A stretch of DNA of 59,232 nucleotides from assembly GCA_017437965.1 (NCBI GenBank), contig JAFRWN010000139.1, positions 1 through 59,232 of the forward strand. Reading direction: 5' to 3'. The notes under the pieces are model-generated. The model saw nothing but the letters and a program-made list of their open reading frames with translations. It was not told the origin of the DNA and made no database searches. The translations under genes were made by a program, and so were the position numbers. The DNA is from Lachnospiraceae bacterium. GTDB lineage: Bacteria; Bacillota; Clostridia; Lachnospirales; Lachnospiraceae. Within the stretch, counting starts at the first letter, position 1; every line of letters starts with the position of its first letter. Shown one piece after another: positions 24,591-33,285 of the stretch.

Positions 24591-25955
24591 TCAAACGGAA
24601 AGCAGGTATCTGTCTATCGCTTTGGCAGCACGCTTCCCTGCTCCCATGGCGCTGATAACGGTTTTGGGACCGGTCACGGTATCTCCTCCGGCAAAAACGC
24701 CGGGTCTGCTTGTCATGCCGGTTTCGGGATCCGCCGTAAAATAGCCTTTCAGGTCTGAATCAACACCCTTCACCGAGTCATTGTCACTGCCGCTTCCTAT
24801 TGCTTCGATTATAAGATCGGCTTCGACGGTAAACTCAGAGTCAGGTATTGCGACCGGCTTTCTTCTTCCGGATTCGTCAGGGTCGGAAAGCTGCATTTTC
24901 ACACATTTAAGCCCCGCTGCCCTGTTATCCTTTATTTCAACAGCAACCGGTGCCGTAAGATACATTACTTCAACACCCTCATCCGCTGCTTCCTTTAGTT
25001 CTTTCGGATCTGCGGGCATTTCCTTTTCGGAACGCCTGTAGATTATCATAACCTTTTCTGCACCCGGGATACGTGCAGCACATCTGCAGGCATCCATTGC
25101 GACATTTCCGCCGCCGACTATTGCGATGTTCTTGGCTTCGGGCAGTTTTTTCTCCAGATTTATCTTTTCCAGAAAATCCGAAGCACTTACGACGCCGTCT
25201 GCCTCCTGTCCCGGAATGCCAAGCCTTACCGCCCTGCCTGCGCCGTTTGCGATAAATACCGCATCAAAACCCAGGCTGTCCAAAAGATCATCCACTGAAA
25301 AATCCCTTCCGAGTGCTTTTTCTGTTTCGGCCTTAACGCCCTTTGCATAAAGACCTTCTATTTCCTTTTCAAGTATGTCTTTAGGAAGCCTGAACTCAGG
25401 GATACCATATGCAAGCACTCCGCCGAGCACCTTTTCCTTTTCGAATACTGTTACCCGGTAATCGAGGTCCAGAAGGTCTCCGGCACAAGCGATTCCCGCA
25501 GGGCCGGAGCCGATTACTGCGACCTTTTTCCCATTATCCGTATTTTCTTTTTCAATGTCATTACCGGCATTTTCCCTGTGATAGTCCGCCACAAAGCGTT
25601 CAAGTGCACCAATAGCAACCGGACGTCCGGTTTTTGCACGTACGCATTTGCCTTCGCACTGAAGGTACTGAGGGCAAACTCTTCCGCAGACTGCCGGAAG
25701 CGATGTTGTTTCCCTGAGTATCCTGTACGCCTCATCGAATTCACCCTCAGATACCTTTGCGATGAATTCCGGAATATTGTTATGTACCGGACAGCCGTCG
25801 GTCTGACAGGGATGTTTTCTGCAGCGCAGGCATCTCATGGCCTCGCGTATCGCCATGTCCTCAGTATATCCGAGGGCCGCCTCGTCAAAATTCTGTTTTC
25901 TGACCACCGGATCCTGCATCGGCATCCTTGTGGCTTCCTTACTCATATTAATCAT
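24591..25955 (-). CDS. GltD-like NAD(P)-dependent FAD/Fe-S oxidoreductase
   Basis: This 454-residue protein matches the glutamate-synthase small-subunit/NfnB/DPD-like family. Two cysteine groups (42/45/50/55 and 90/94/100/104) can ligate [4Fe-4S] clusters. GSGPAG (149-154) binds FAD, GGGNVAMD (281-288) binds NAD(P)H, and the C-terminal GVFAGGDTV closes the FAD site. No glutamate-synthase large subunit is nearby. Its ATG overlaps the stop of the pyruvate:ferredoxin oxidoreductase gene (ATGA) with GGAGG upstream, so it probably moves electrons between ferredoxin and NAD(P)H rather than making glutamate. The electron-transfer role is inferred from context. Confidence 0.85.
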   Translation of the reverse strand: MINMSKEATRMPMQDPVVRKQNFDEAALGYTEDMAIREAMRCLRCRKHPCQTDGCPVHNNIPEFIAKVSEGEFDEAYRILRETTSLPAVCGRVCPQYLQCEGKCVRAKTGRPVAIGALERFVADYHRENAGNDIEKENTDNGKKVAVIGSGPAGIACAGDLLDLDYRVTVFEKEKVLGGVLAYGIPEFRLPKDILEKEIEGLYAKGVKAETEKALGRDFSVDDLLDSLGFDAVFIANGAGRAVRLGIPGQEADGVVSASDFLEKINLEKKLPEAKNIAIVGGGNVAMDACRCAARIPGAEKVMIIYRRSEKEMPADPKELKEAADEGVEVMYLTAPVAVEIKDNRAAGLKCVKMQLSDPDESGRRKPVAIPDSEFTVEADLIIEAIGSGSDNDSVKGVDSDLKGYFTADPETGMTSRPGVFAGGDTVTGPKTVISAMGAGKRAAKAIDRYLLSV

Positions 25956-28900
25956 AAGCTGCCTCCTGCCTGTTCCTTCGATTTCATCACAAGCTCATCA
26001 TATCTGTCCTTTGCAGTCTGTTCAGCCTTTGTAAACAAAGCCTCAGCTTCTTCAGGGAACTTGAGCTTCAGTGAATTGTAACGTACCTCTCCCATCAGGA
26101 AGTCACGGTAATTCTCAGTAGGTCTTCCGCTGTCGAGAGACAAAGGATTAAGGCCTTTCTCTGCAAGCTCCGGATTATAACGGAGCAGGTTCCAGTAACC
26201 TGCACGGACTGCATTTCTCATTTCGAGCATGGACTTGTTCATGCCGGCCTTTACGCCATGGTTAATGCACGGTGCATAGGCAATGATGAGTGAAGGTCCG
26301 TCATAGCTTTCCGCTTCCTTAAGTGCCTGTATGGTCTGCGCAGGATTTGCTCCCATTGCAATCTGGGCAACATATACATAACCGTACTGCATTGCAATCT
26401 GCGCCAGATCCTTTTTCTTTACTTTCTTTCCTGATGCGGCAAATTTTGCCACAGCACCGATGGGCGTTGCCTTTGATGACTGTCCGCCTGTGTTTGAATA
26501 TACCTCGGTATCGAATACAAGCACATTTACATTCTCACCCGATGCAAGCACATGGTCAAGTCCGCCGTAACCGATATCATAGGCCCAACCGTCACCGCCG
26601 AATATCCACATGGAAGGCTTTGTAAGAAGGTCTGCATTTTCAACCACATAAGCAGCATCAGCATTTTCCGCTGCAACCCCCTTACATTTTTCAAGCAACA
26701 TTTCTCCTGTTATCTTTGAAGCATCGGCATTGTCCATGAACATAAGCCAGTTGTCCGCTGCCGCACCGACAGTTTCCTTAAGCCTTTCGACTGCAGACTT
26801 AAGTTCGGTCCTTCTTGCTTTTACGGCAGTTGCCATACCATAACCGAACTCTGCATTATCCTCAAACAGTGAGTTTGCCCATGCAGGACCCTTGCCTTCC
26901 TTATTTACGGTATAAGGTGTCGAAGGTGCCGAGCATCCCCATATCATTGAACAGCCTGTCGCATTTGCAACAAACATCCTGTCACCATAAAGCTGGGTTA
27001 CAAGCTTTGCATAGGGTGACTCGCCGCAGCCCGGACATGCGCCCGAGAATTCAAGAAGAGGCTGAACGAACTGGCTGCCCTTTACAGTATCCGTTGAGAA
27101 AGGTATCTTTCTGTCTTCATTATGGACCGTAGCGAATAATTTATCATATTTGGCCTGCTGCTCTTCCATGAATGCTATATTGGTAGCTGCCATTTCAAGT
27201 GCTTTCTTCCTTGCAGGGCAGACATTTGCACATGAACCGCAGCCCGTGCAGTCCTTTGCCGAAAAGCCGAGCACGAAATACATATTCTTCATGCCCTTCA
27301 TCGGCTGTGCCTCCGGATAGTCCTTTGCCTCTTCCTCTGTCAGTACGAAAGGTCTTATCGCACCGTGAGGACATACAAGCGAGCACATATTGCACTGCAT
27401 GCAGTTTCCTGAGCACCAGTGAGGAAGGTCAGCCGCAATGCCTCGCTTTTCAAATGCTGCTGTACCGGAAGGCAGCACGCCGTTTGCTGTCTCAAGGAAG
27501 GAGGAAACAGGACAGTTGTCGCCGGTAAGAGTATTGGTCGGAACCAGAATGTTATTAAGGTAATCGGTTGTGAACTTATCACGTCCCACAAGACTAACGG
27601 GCGCGGGATCATCCGGTGCGTTCTTCCAGCTTTCGGGAACGCTAACTTCATGAACACTTTCTACACCACCGTCAATTGCAGCACAGTTCATGTCAACGAT
27701 GTTCTGGCCCTTCTTGGAATAAGTCTTTACGATCGCATCCTTCATATATGCAACAGCATCATTGATATCAATAATCTGTGCGATCTTGAAATATGCGGCC
27801 TGCAGTACCGAATTGGTACGCCTTGCGCCGAGTCCGACTTTCTTTGCAAGCTCTACGGCATTGCAGGTATAGAAATGGATATTGTTGTTTGCTATATATC
27901 TTTTTACGGTTGCAGGCAGATGCTTTTCAAGCTCCTCGTCGGTCCATACGCAGTTAAGAAGGAAGGAACCGCCTGGCTTTACATCCTGCACCATCTCATA
28001 CCTTGTCAGATATGCACTGTTGTGACAGGCAACAAAATCAGCCTGTTTTACATAATATGAAGACTTTATCGGTTTGTCACCGAAACGGAGGTGCGAAATA
28101 GTCACACCACCTGATTTCTTCGAATCATACTGGAAATATGCCTGAACAAACTTGTCCGTGTGGTCTCCGATGATCTTGACTGAATTCTTGTTTGCACCGA
28201 CAGTACCGTCGGCACCGAGACCCCAGAATTTGCAGGCTTTTGTTCCTTCGGGAGTGACATCCGGATGAGTTGTTACCGGGAGTGAAAGGAAGGTTACATC
28301 GTCTGTTATAGAGAGCGTGAACTCCCTCTTCGGTGCATCGCTCCAGAGGTTTTCATAGGCTGCAAGGATATCTCCGGGCTGAACGTCCTTTGAACCGAGG
28401 CCGTAACGTCCACCGCAGATCAGGCAATTCTCCCACTTTGTGCCTCTGAGTGCCGAGCAGATGTCAAGGAAAAGCGGCTCGCCGATACTTCCGGGCTCCT
28501 TTGTTCGGTCAAGCACAGCAATTTTCTTAACAGTTTCCGGAATAACCGCCGTCAGATGCTTAACTGAGAAAGGTCTGTAAAGATGGACTTCAACAATTCC
28601 GACCTTTTTTCCTTGGGCATTCAGATAATCCACAACTTCTTCCGCTGCGTCGCAGACCGAACCCATGGCTACGAGTATCTCTGTTGCATCCTCCGCTCCA
28701 TAGTAATTGAAAGGCTTATAGGATGAGCCGATTCTTTCGTTCACCATGTCCATATATTTAACGATTATGTCGGTAGTATCATTATATGCCTTGTTGCAGG
28801 CCTCCCTGTGCTGGAAGAAAGTCTCAGGCTGCTCTGCACTTCCGATAAGATGGGGATGGTTGGGATTAAGTGCCCCGCGCCTGAAGGCCTTTACAGCCTC

Positions 28901-29488
28901 CCAGTCCACCATGTCTTTAAGTTCCTCATAGTCCCATACCTCAATCTTCTGATACTCATGTGAGGTTCTGAAACCGTCGAAAAAGTGCATCATCGGAAGC
29001 TTTCCTGCGATAGTTGCAAGATGTGCAACCGCTGAAATATCCATTACCTGCTGCACATTGTTCGAACACAGCATTACAAAACCTGTCTGGCGGCAGCCCA
29101 TAACGTCGGAGTGGTCTCCGAATATTGAAAGCGCATGTGTTGCCAGAGCTCTTGCCGCAACATGAAAGACAGTCGGAGTCTGCTCACCTGCGAGCTTGTA
29201 CATATTGGGGATCATAAGAAGCAGACCCTGGGATGCTGTAAAGGTCGTTGTATATGCACCTGCCGCAACACCGCCGTGAACTGCACCTGCAGCACCGCCC
29301 TCGGACTCCATCTCTATTATTTTAACCTGCTCTCCGAAAATATTCTTTCTTCCCTGAGCTTCCCACTCGTCCATGTTCTCCGCCATCGGAGACGAAGGAG
29401 TGATGGGATAGATTGCGGACACCTCGGAAAATGCATATGCAACATGAGCCGCTGCCATATTTCCGTCCATGGTTTTTTGTTTTCTCAT
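25952..29488 (-). CDS. nifJ: Pyruvate:ferredoxin (flavodoxin) oxidoreductase, single-chain
   Basis: PFOR oxidises pyruvate with CoA to acetyl-CoA and CO2 and reduces ferredoxin. The 1178-residue single-chain enzyme is full length. Its N-terminus has AYAFSEVSAIYPITPSSPMAE. Two [4Fe-4S] motifs appear near residues 690 (CMQCNMCSLVCPHGA) and 746 (CTGCGSCANVCPA). The proximal-cluster CPGCGES is near 817, and the thiamine-diphosphate segments FGGDGWAYDIGYGG and EVYSNTGGQ lie near 975-1000. It lies between the polyferredoxin and the GltD-like gene in one operon. Its ribosome site AAGGAGGAG is inside the last codons of the polyferredoxin. Confidence 0.97.
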   Translation of the reverse strand: MRKQKTMDGNMAAAHVAYAFSEVSAIYPITPSSPMAENMDEWEAQGRKNIFGEQVKIIEMESEGGAAGAVHGGVAAGAYTTTFTASQGLLLMIPNMYKLAGEQTPTVFHVAARALATHALSIFGDHSDVMGCRQTGFVMLCSNNVQQVMDISAVAHLATIAGKLPMMHFFDGFRTSHEYQKIEVWDYEELKDMVDWEAVKAFRRGALNPNHPHLIGSAEQPETFFQHREACNKAYNDTTDIIVKYMDMVNERIGSSYKPFNYYGAEDATEILVAMGSVCDAAEEVVDYLNAQGKKVGIVEVHLYRPFSVKHLTAVIPETVKKIAVLDRTKEPGSIGEPLFLDICSALRGTKWENCLICGGRYGLGSKDVQPGDILAAYENLWSDAPKREFTLSITDDVTFLSLPVTTHPDVTPEGTKACKFWGLGADGTVGANKNSVKIIGDHTDKFVQAYFQYDSKKSGGVTISHLRFGDKPIKSSYYVKQADFVACHNSAYLTRYEMVQDVKPGGSFLLNCVWTDEELEKHLPATVKRYIANNNIHFYTCNAVELAKKVGLGARRTNSVLQAAYFKIAQIIDINDAVAYMKDAIVKTYSKKGQNIVDMNCAAIDGGVESVHEVSVPESWKNAPDDPAPVSLVGRDKFTTDYLNNILVPTNTLTGDNCPVSSFLETANGVLPSGTAAFEKRGIAADLPHWCSGNCMQCNMCSLVCPHGAIRPFVLTEEEAKDYPEAQPMKGMKNMYFVLGFSAKDCTGCGSCANVCPARKKALEMAATNIAFMEEQQAKYDKLFATVHNEDRKIPFSTDTVKGSQFVQPLLEFSGACPGCGESPYAKLVTQLYGDRMFVANATGCSMIWGCSAPSTPYTVNKEGKGPAWANSLFEDNAEFGYGMATAVKARRTELKSAVERLKETVGAAADNWLMFMDNADASKITGEMLLEKCKGVAAENADAAYVVENADLLTKPSMWIFGGDGWAYDIGYGGLDHVLASGENVNVLVFDTEVYSNTGGQSSKATPIGAVAKFAASGKKVKKKDLAQIAMQYGYVYVAQIAMGANPAQTIQALKEAESYDGPSLIIAYAPCINHGVKAGMNKSMLEMRNAVRAGYWNLLRYNPELAEKGLNPLSLDSGRPTENYRDFLMGEVRYNSLKLKFPEEAEALFTKAEQTAKDRYDELVMKSKEQAGGSL

Positions 29489-29491
29489 CTC

Positions 29492-30577
29492 TTACTCCTC
29501 CTTTAATCCTTCTTCTGCCTTAAGAAGTGCCTCACGCTGCAGATAAATATATTCCGGAACGCTCATTGCCTTTATACAGTTATTTCTGCACACATACTGG
29601 CACATGTTGCAGTCCTCGCACAGTGAAGTATCTATCACCGCATGTTTTTCTTCCATATATATAGCCTGGTTCGGACAGTTTTTCACGCAGTCCTCACAGC
29701 CGACACATGCACTGTCGCACACCTTCAGCTTATCTTCATAGTCATCTGTCGACATACAAGGCACAAGCTTCTGTCCCTGGTACGGAACGATAGTGATAAG
29801 CCCTCTCGGACATGCATAGGTACAATCGCGACAGCCTACACATTTGTCAGGATTTACGTAAGCCGTGCCATCAACTATGCTTATGGCATCATACCTGCAG
29901 ACCGCGGTACAGCTTCCCTGACCGAGGCAGCCTGTGGTACAAAGCCCAAGAGCCTTGAAGTCAAGTTTTGCCGCCGAAACGCAGTCCTGTATGCCAAGAG
30001 CCTTTATTTTTTCCGAAGCCTTCTTACCGCCACTGCAACGTACAAAAGCTACCTTATCTTTAAGTACTGTTAAATCATGAAGGGTATCCACAATGATCTT
30101 TTTCTTGCATTTTACAGTGCAGGCACTACAGCCAACGCACTTTTCATAATCGATCACTGCGTGGTTGTCAATAATAGAAACCGCTCCCTGCGGGCACGCT
30201 CTCGTGCACTCGCCACAGGCAATGCAGCCGAAGCCGCAGGTTTTCCTTACGGTATCCTCATCTTCTTCCTTTGATGAGCACGGAATGAAATTTGTTGCAT
30301 CGTCGGGTATCATCCTGATAAGTCCCTGAGGGCATACACCCTCTTTTGCACAGTCTCCGCAGCCATCGCATTTTTCACGGTCAATAACAACCTTTCCGTT
30401 TTCAATGCTCATGGCACCCTGTTTGCAGACTGTAACGCAGGAACCTGCTCCCACACATCCGTTTTTACATTCACCCCTTAAAAAGCCGGACGCCACTGCT
30501 TCGGCACAGCCCGTAACTTTTCCCGCAAAACGCTCTTTTCCGGCCGCGCAGCCGGAACATGCGATAAATGCTTTCAT
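29492..30577 (-). CDS. RnfB-like polyferredoxin with about eight [4Fe-4S] motifs
   Basis: This 361-residue soluble protein is built from repeated bacterial ferredoxin units. Cysteine groups occur in CVGAGSCVTVC, CDGCGDCAKEGVCP, CIACGECTRACP, CVGCSACTVKC, CLGQGSCTAVC, CVGCRDCTYACP, CVGCEDCVKNCP and CEDCNMCQYVC. The recurring GCxGxGSC...C followed by AISI...VDGxA..C layout matches the RnfB C-terminal domain, present here about twice. There is no N-terminal membrane anchor, unlike true RnfB, and no other rnf genes are near. It is the first gene of the PFOR operon, with AAGGAGG before the ATG, and probably receives or relays PFOR electrons. Confidence 0.87.
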   Translation of the reverse strand: MKAFIACSGCAAGKERFAGKVTGCAEAVASGFLRGECKNGCVGAGSCVTVCKQGAMSIENGKVVIDREKCDGCGDCAKEGVCPQGLIRMIPDDATNFIPCSSKEEDEDTVRKTCGFGCIACGECTRACPQGAVSIIDNHAVIDYEKCVGCSACTVKCKKKIIVDTLHDLTVLKDKVAFVRCSGGKKASEKIKALGIQDCVSAAKLDFKALGLCTTGCLGQGSCTAVCRYDAISIVDGTAYVNPDKCVGCRDCTYACPRGLITIVPYQGQKLVPCMSTDDYEDKLKVCDSACVGCEDCVKNCPNQAIYMEEKHAVIDTSLCEDCNMCQYVCRNNCIKAMSVPEYIYLQREALLKAEEGLKEE

Positions 30578-30631
30578 ACTGTTCCTCCTTTATTTGAAAA
30601 AAATACAAAAATTTCAAAATACATGTATACA

Positions 30632-30659
30632 ATTATAATGTTTTTTGGTATGATTGTAA
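30632..30659. promoter_or_regulatory. Divergent promoter region of the polyferredoxin operon and the MocR gene
   Basis: On the minus strand TTACAA (30654-30659) and TATAAT (30632-30637) are spaced by 16 bases and would drive the polyferredoxin-PFOR operon. The octamer ATTATAAT (30632-30639) is self-complementary, so it also gives a plus-strand TATAAT (30634-30639) for the MocR gene, with a weak TTTCAA 16 bases upstream. A regulator bound here would affect both directions. Confidence 0.6.
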
Positions 30660-30722
30660 TGACCAGAATTTGTAAATTTAAGCAGGTCAGATTTTCTTTT
30701 GAAGAATCAGGAGGGTTAGCAG

Positions 30723-32123
30723 ATGCTTACATATGATCTTTCTAAACGTAAGGGCTCGTCAATATATGAATATCTATATAAATGCATCAAAGAGGATATA
30801 CTTAACGGCAAAATCCTGGCAGGTGACAAGCTGCCGTCAAAAAGGACCTTCGCCAAGCATCTCGGTGTCAGCACTGCTACGGTTGAGAATGCCTATTCCC
30901 AGCTTCTTCTCGAAGGTTATGTGACCAGTGTTGAAAAAAGCGGTTTCTATGTCAACCAACTGGATAATTCCAAACAAAAGGCAAAAGAAAAGAGGCCCAA
31001 GCCCCTTGAAGAAGAATTTGAGTATTCATTTTTCTCGGATTTACGTTCAAACAGGCTTCAGAGAGCCAATTTCCCGTTTTCAACCTGGGCAAGACTGATG
31101 CGCTACACCATCTCCTCCCATGACGAAGCTCTTCTAAAAACTGTTCCTTTCAACGGCATATATGAGCTCCGCGAAGCCCTTTGTAATTATCTTGCAGATA
31201 ACAAGGGCATGAAGGTCGAGCCCTACCAGATATTTGTAGGCTCCGGAACCGAATATCTCTATGCACGTCTTATTCTCCTGTTCCGCTCGGAGAAATGGGC
31301 AATAGAAAATATCGGCAATCAGAAAATTGCTAATATATATGATATGTACAATGCTGCCTGGTCCTTTGTTGATACAGACGAAAACGGTCCTCTGATCGAC
31401 AGCCTTGTAAAAGAGAATTCCAATATTGTTCACATCTCACCCGCGAACAATTTCCCTTTAGGTAATATCATGCAGGTAAAACGCCGTCAGGAGCTGCTCG
31501 CATGGGCGGCCGCCGGTTCCGACCGTTTCATACTCGAGGACGACTACGATAGTGAGTTCCGTTACAAAGGAGCCCCTATTCTTCCTGTATATTCAATGGA
31601 TACCGAAGGCAAAGTGATCTACATGAACACCTTTTCCAAAACCCTGATTCCGTCGCTCCGTATCAGCTTCATGGTGCTTCCGCCCGCACTGGTTGAAAGA
31701 TACCTGAAAAAACTCAGCTTCTATTCCGGTACGGTATCGAGCATCGAGCAGTACACCCTTGCACATTTCATACGCGACGGTTACTATGAACGTCACATAA
31801 ACCATATGCGCAACTACTTCCGTTCGATCCGTGACGACCTTATCAGCGAGATCGAGCATTCTCCCATAAAGGAAATTGCAACCATCATCGAACCAAGCGC
31901 CGGAACACATTTCTTATTAAAGCTTGATACAGAGAAACCCGACTGCCGCCTGAAAGCAGAAATCAAGGCAAAAGACATTGACGTCGCTGCCCTCTCGGAT
32001 TATCTGCTTACCAAAAACCGGGATACCCACACCCTTGTCATCAATTACTGCGGAATACACCGCGACAGGATACATGAGACCGTAATGCGTCTTTCAGAAG
32101 CGGTTCTGGCACCATTTACGTAA
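30723..32123 (+). CDS. MocR-type (GntR HTH + aminotransferase-like) PLP-dependent regulator
   Basis: This 466-residue protein has an N-terminal GntR winged helix (about 10-78; LPSKRTFAKHLGVSTATVENAY) joined to a class-I aminotransferase-like domain. The PLP-site elements are present: ILEDDYDSEFR (270-280) and the Schiff-base segment TFSKTLIPSLR with Lys306. MocR/PdxR proteins sense PLP or PLP-amino-acid adducts and usually regulate the divergent gene. Here that is the polyferredoxin-PFOR-GltD operon. AGGAGG precedes the ATG. The 3' end overlaps the convergent lacI gene by eight bases. Confidence 0.88.
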   Translation: MLTYDLSKRKGSSIYEYLYKCIKEDILNGKILAGDKLPSKRTFAKHLGVSTATVENAYSQLLLEGYVTSVEKSGFYVNQLDNSKQKAKEKRPKPLEEEFEYSFFSDLRSNRLQRANFPFSTWARLMRYTISSHDEALLKTVPFNGIYELREALCNYLADNKGMKVEPYQIFVGSGTEYLYARLILLFRSEKWAIENIGNQKIANIYDMYNAAWSFVDTDENGPLIDSLVKENSNIVHISPANNFPLGNIMQVKRRQELLAWAAAGSDRFILEDDYDSEFRYKGAPILPVYSMDTEGKVIYMNTFSKTLIPSLRISFMVLPPALVERYLKKLSFYSGTVSSIEQYTLAHFIRDGYYERHINHMRNYFRSIRDDLISEIEHSPIKEIATIIEPSAGTHFLLKLDTEKPDCRLKAEIKAKDIDVAALSDYLLTKNRDTHTLVINYCGIHRDRIHETVMRLSEAVLAPFT

Positions 32124-33129
32124 CATTTCTTTTCAATACGGTTTCACGGACTACAAGCCTTCCCGGGATGATCATAATTCCCTTTCTTCCCTCCGGCTCG
32201 TTGTCTTTATTTTCAATTACCCGGATGCACTGGTTTATCATTTCTTCTGTGTTTACGTGATAGGTTGTAAGTGAAACCCCCGGAAGAACATTGTCGGCAT
32301 AGTCGTCGTATCCCACAACAGCTATGTCCTCGGGAACCCTGTACCCTGCCTGATTCAGCTGTGCTATCAGCTTGTATGCTGCTTCATCACAGTTACATAC
32401 AAAAGCTTCAGGCATTTCCTCCGGAAATACAAGCGGTATAAATCTTCCGTCCTTGTCCCTGTCGGAAATTATCCACTTTTCCTCCATTCTCAGATCCCTG
32501 GCTATCAGATATTTCATATAACCTGTAAACCTGTCAAGTATGCTGCGGGTCGCCTTATAATTTCCGATAAAACCAATTTTTCTGTAACCGTTCTTTACAA
32601 GATGTCGGGTCAGGGTATAGCCACCGTTAATGCTGTCGCCTGCAATACAGTCCACATCATACTCTTCGTTTTCGAAATCGAAGAATATCACTTTGATACC
32701 TGTTGACACCACACTTTCAAGGAAATGATTTTTCATCTCGCCGATGATTACTATCTGCGAGATAGATTCCATTCTGAATATCTTCGGCAGATTGCTTGCT
32801 TCCTCATCTTCCTTACGGACAATCTCCAGAATTCCGATATGACCTCGTAATGAAAGACTCTTTATCATTTTCTGGTAAATCTGGAAATAAAATGAATTAT
32901 CATTGTTAAGATAACGCTCAGACATTATAATGGCAACTATCTGGTTTTTTCCTTCCGAATTGGCACCATTGTTTTTCGGAACATATCCTATTTCATCAGC
33001 CGTTGCAATGATTTTTTCCCGAAGCTCGCTTCCGACGCCATCTTTTCCTGCCAATGCCTTGGATACCGTCACTATACTGACATTCAGCCTTTTTGCAATA
33101 TCCTTCATGGTTACATTTTTCACGCTCAT
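32116..33129 (-). CDS. LacI-family transcription regulator
   Basis: A LacI/GalR protein of about 337 residues. The helix-turn-helix is MKDIAKRLNVSIVTVSKALAG, followed by a periplasmic-binding-like sensor domain with FVCNCDEAAYKLI and VVGYDDYADNVLPG. The start is placed at the ATG spaced eight to nine bases from AGAGG; the in-frame ATG nine bases upstream directly abuts that site. It has its own promoter and lies just past the terminator of the neighbouring sugar-importer operon, which is its most likely target. The sugar sensed is unknown. Confidence 0.87.
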   Translation of the reverse strand: MSVKNVTMKDIAKRLNVSIVTVSKALAGKDGVGSELREKIIATADEIGYVPKNNGANSEGKNQIVAIIMSERYLNNDNSFYFQIYQKMIKSLSLRGHIGILEIVRKEDEEASNLPKIFRMESISQIVIIGEMKNHFLESVVSTGIKVIFFDFENEEYDVDCIAGDSINGGYTLTRHLVKNGYRKIGFIGNYKATRSILDRFTGYMKYLIARDLRMEEKWIISDRDKDGRFIPLVFPEEMPEAFVCNCDEAAYKLIAQLNQAGYRVPEDIAVVGYDDYADNVLPGVSLTTYHVNTEEMINQCIRVIENKDNEPEGRKGIMIIPGRLVVRETVLKRNVT

Positions 33130-33166
33130 AGAAGTCATCCTCTCGGTTAATTAAACTTTATCTGTT

Positions 33167-33196
33167 ATTATAAAGTAAATTCTTGCTAATTTCAAC
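33167..33196 (-). promoter_or_regulatory. Promoter of the second lacI gene
   Basis: TTGAAA (33191-33196) and TATAAT (33167-33172) on the minus strand are 18 bases apart. They are positioned about 30 bases before the gene start. The next feature upstream is the hairpin at 33225. Confidence 0.7.
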
Positions 33197-33224
33197 CTAA
33201 TTTATTAAATAATCTCCAAAAAAT

Positions 33225-33276
33225 GTGGATTTAGCTAAACTCAGCGCATTATATGATTGCTTAGCTAAATCCACAA
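33225..33276 (-). terminator. Long hairpin terminator of the second sugar-importer operon
   Basis: TGTGGATTTAGCTAA (33225-33239) and TTAGCTAAATCCACA (33262-33276) form a perfect 15-bp stem around a 22-base loop. On the minus strand it is followed by CATTTTTT, directly after the DUF624 gene stop. The arms contain the palindrome TTTAGCTAAA (33231-33240) and the near-copy TTAGCTAAA (33262-33270), so they could also act as DNA-level operator half-sites for the LacI protein encoded next to them. Confidence 0.8.
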
Positions 33277-33285
33277 AGGAACGGC

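Noticed and set aside
27419..28060. 213-codon plus-strand frame
   Set aside because: It is antisense to the PFOR gene, and the cysteine-rich look reflects the opposite strand.
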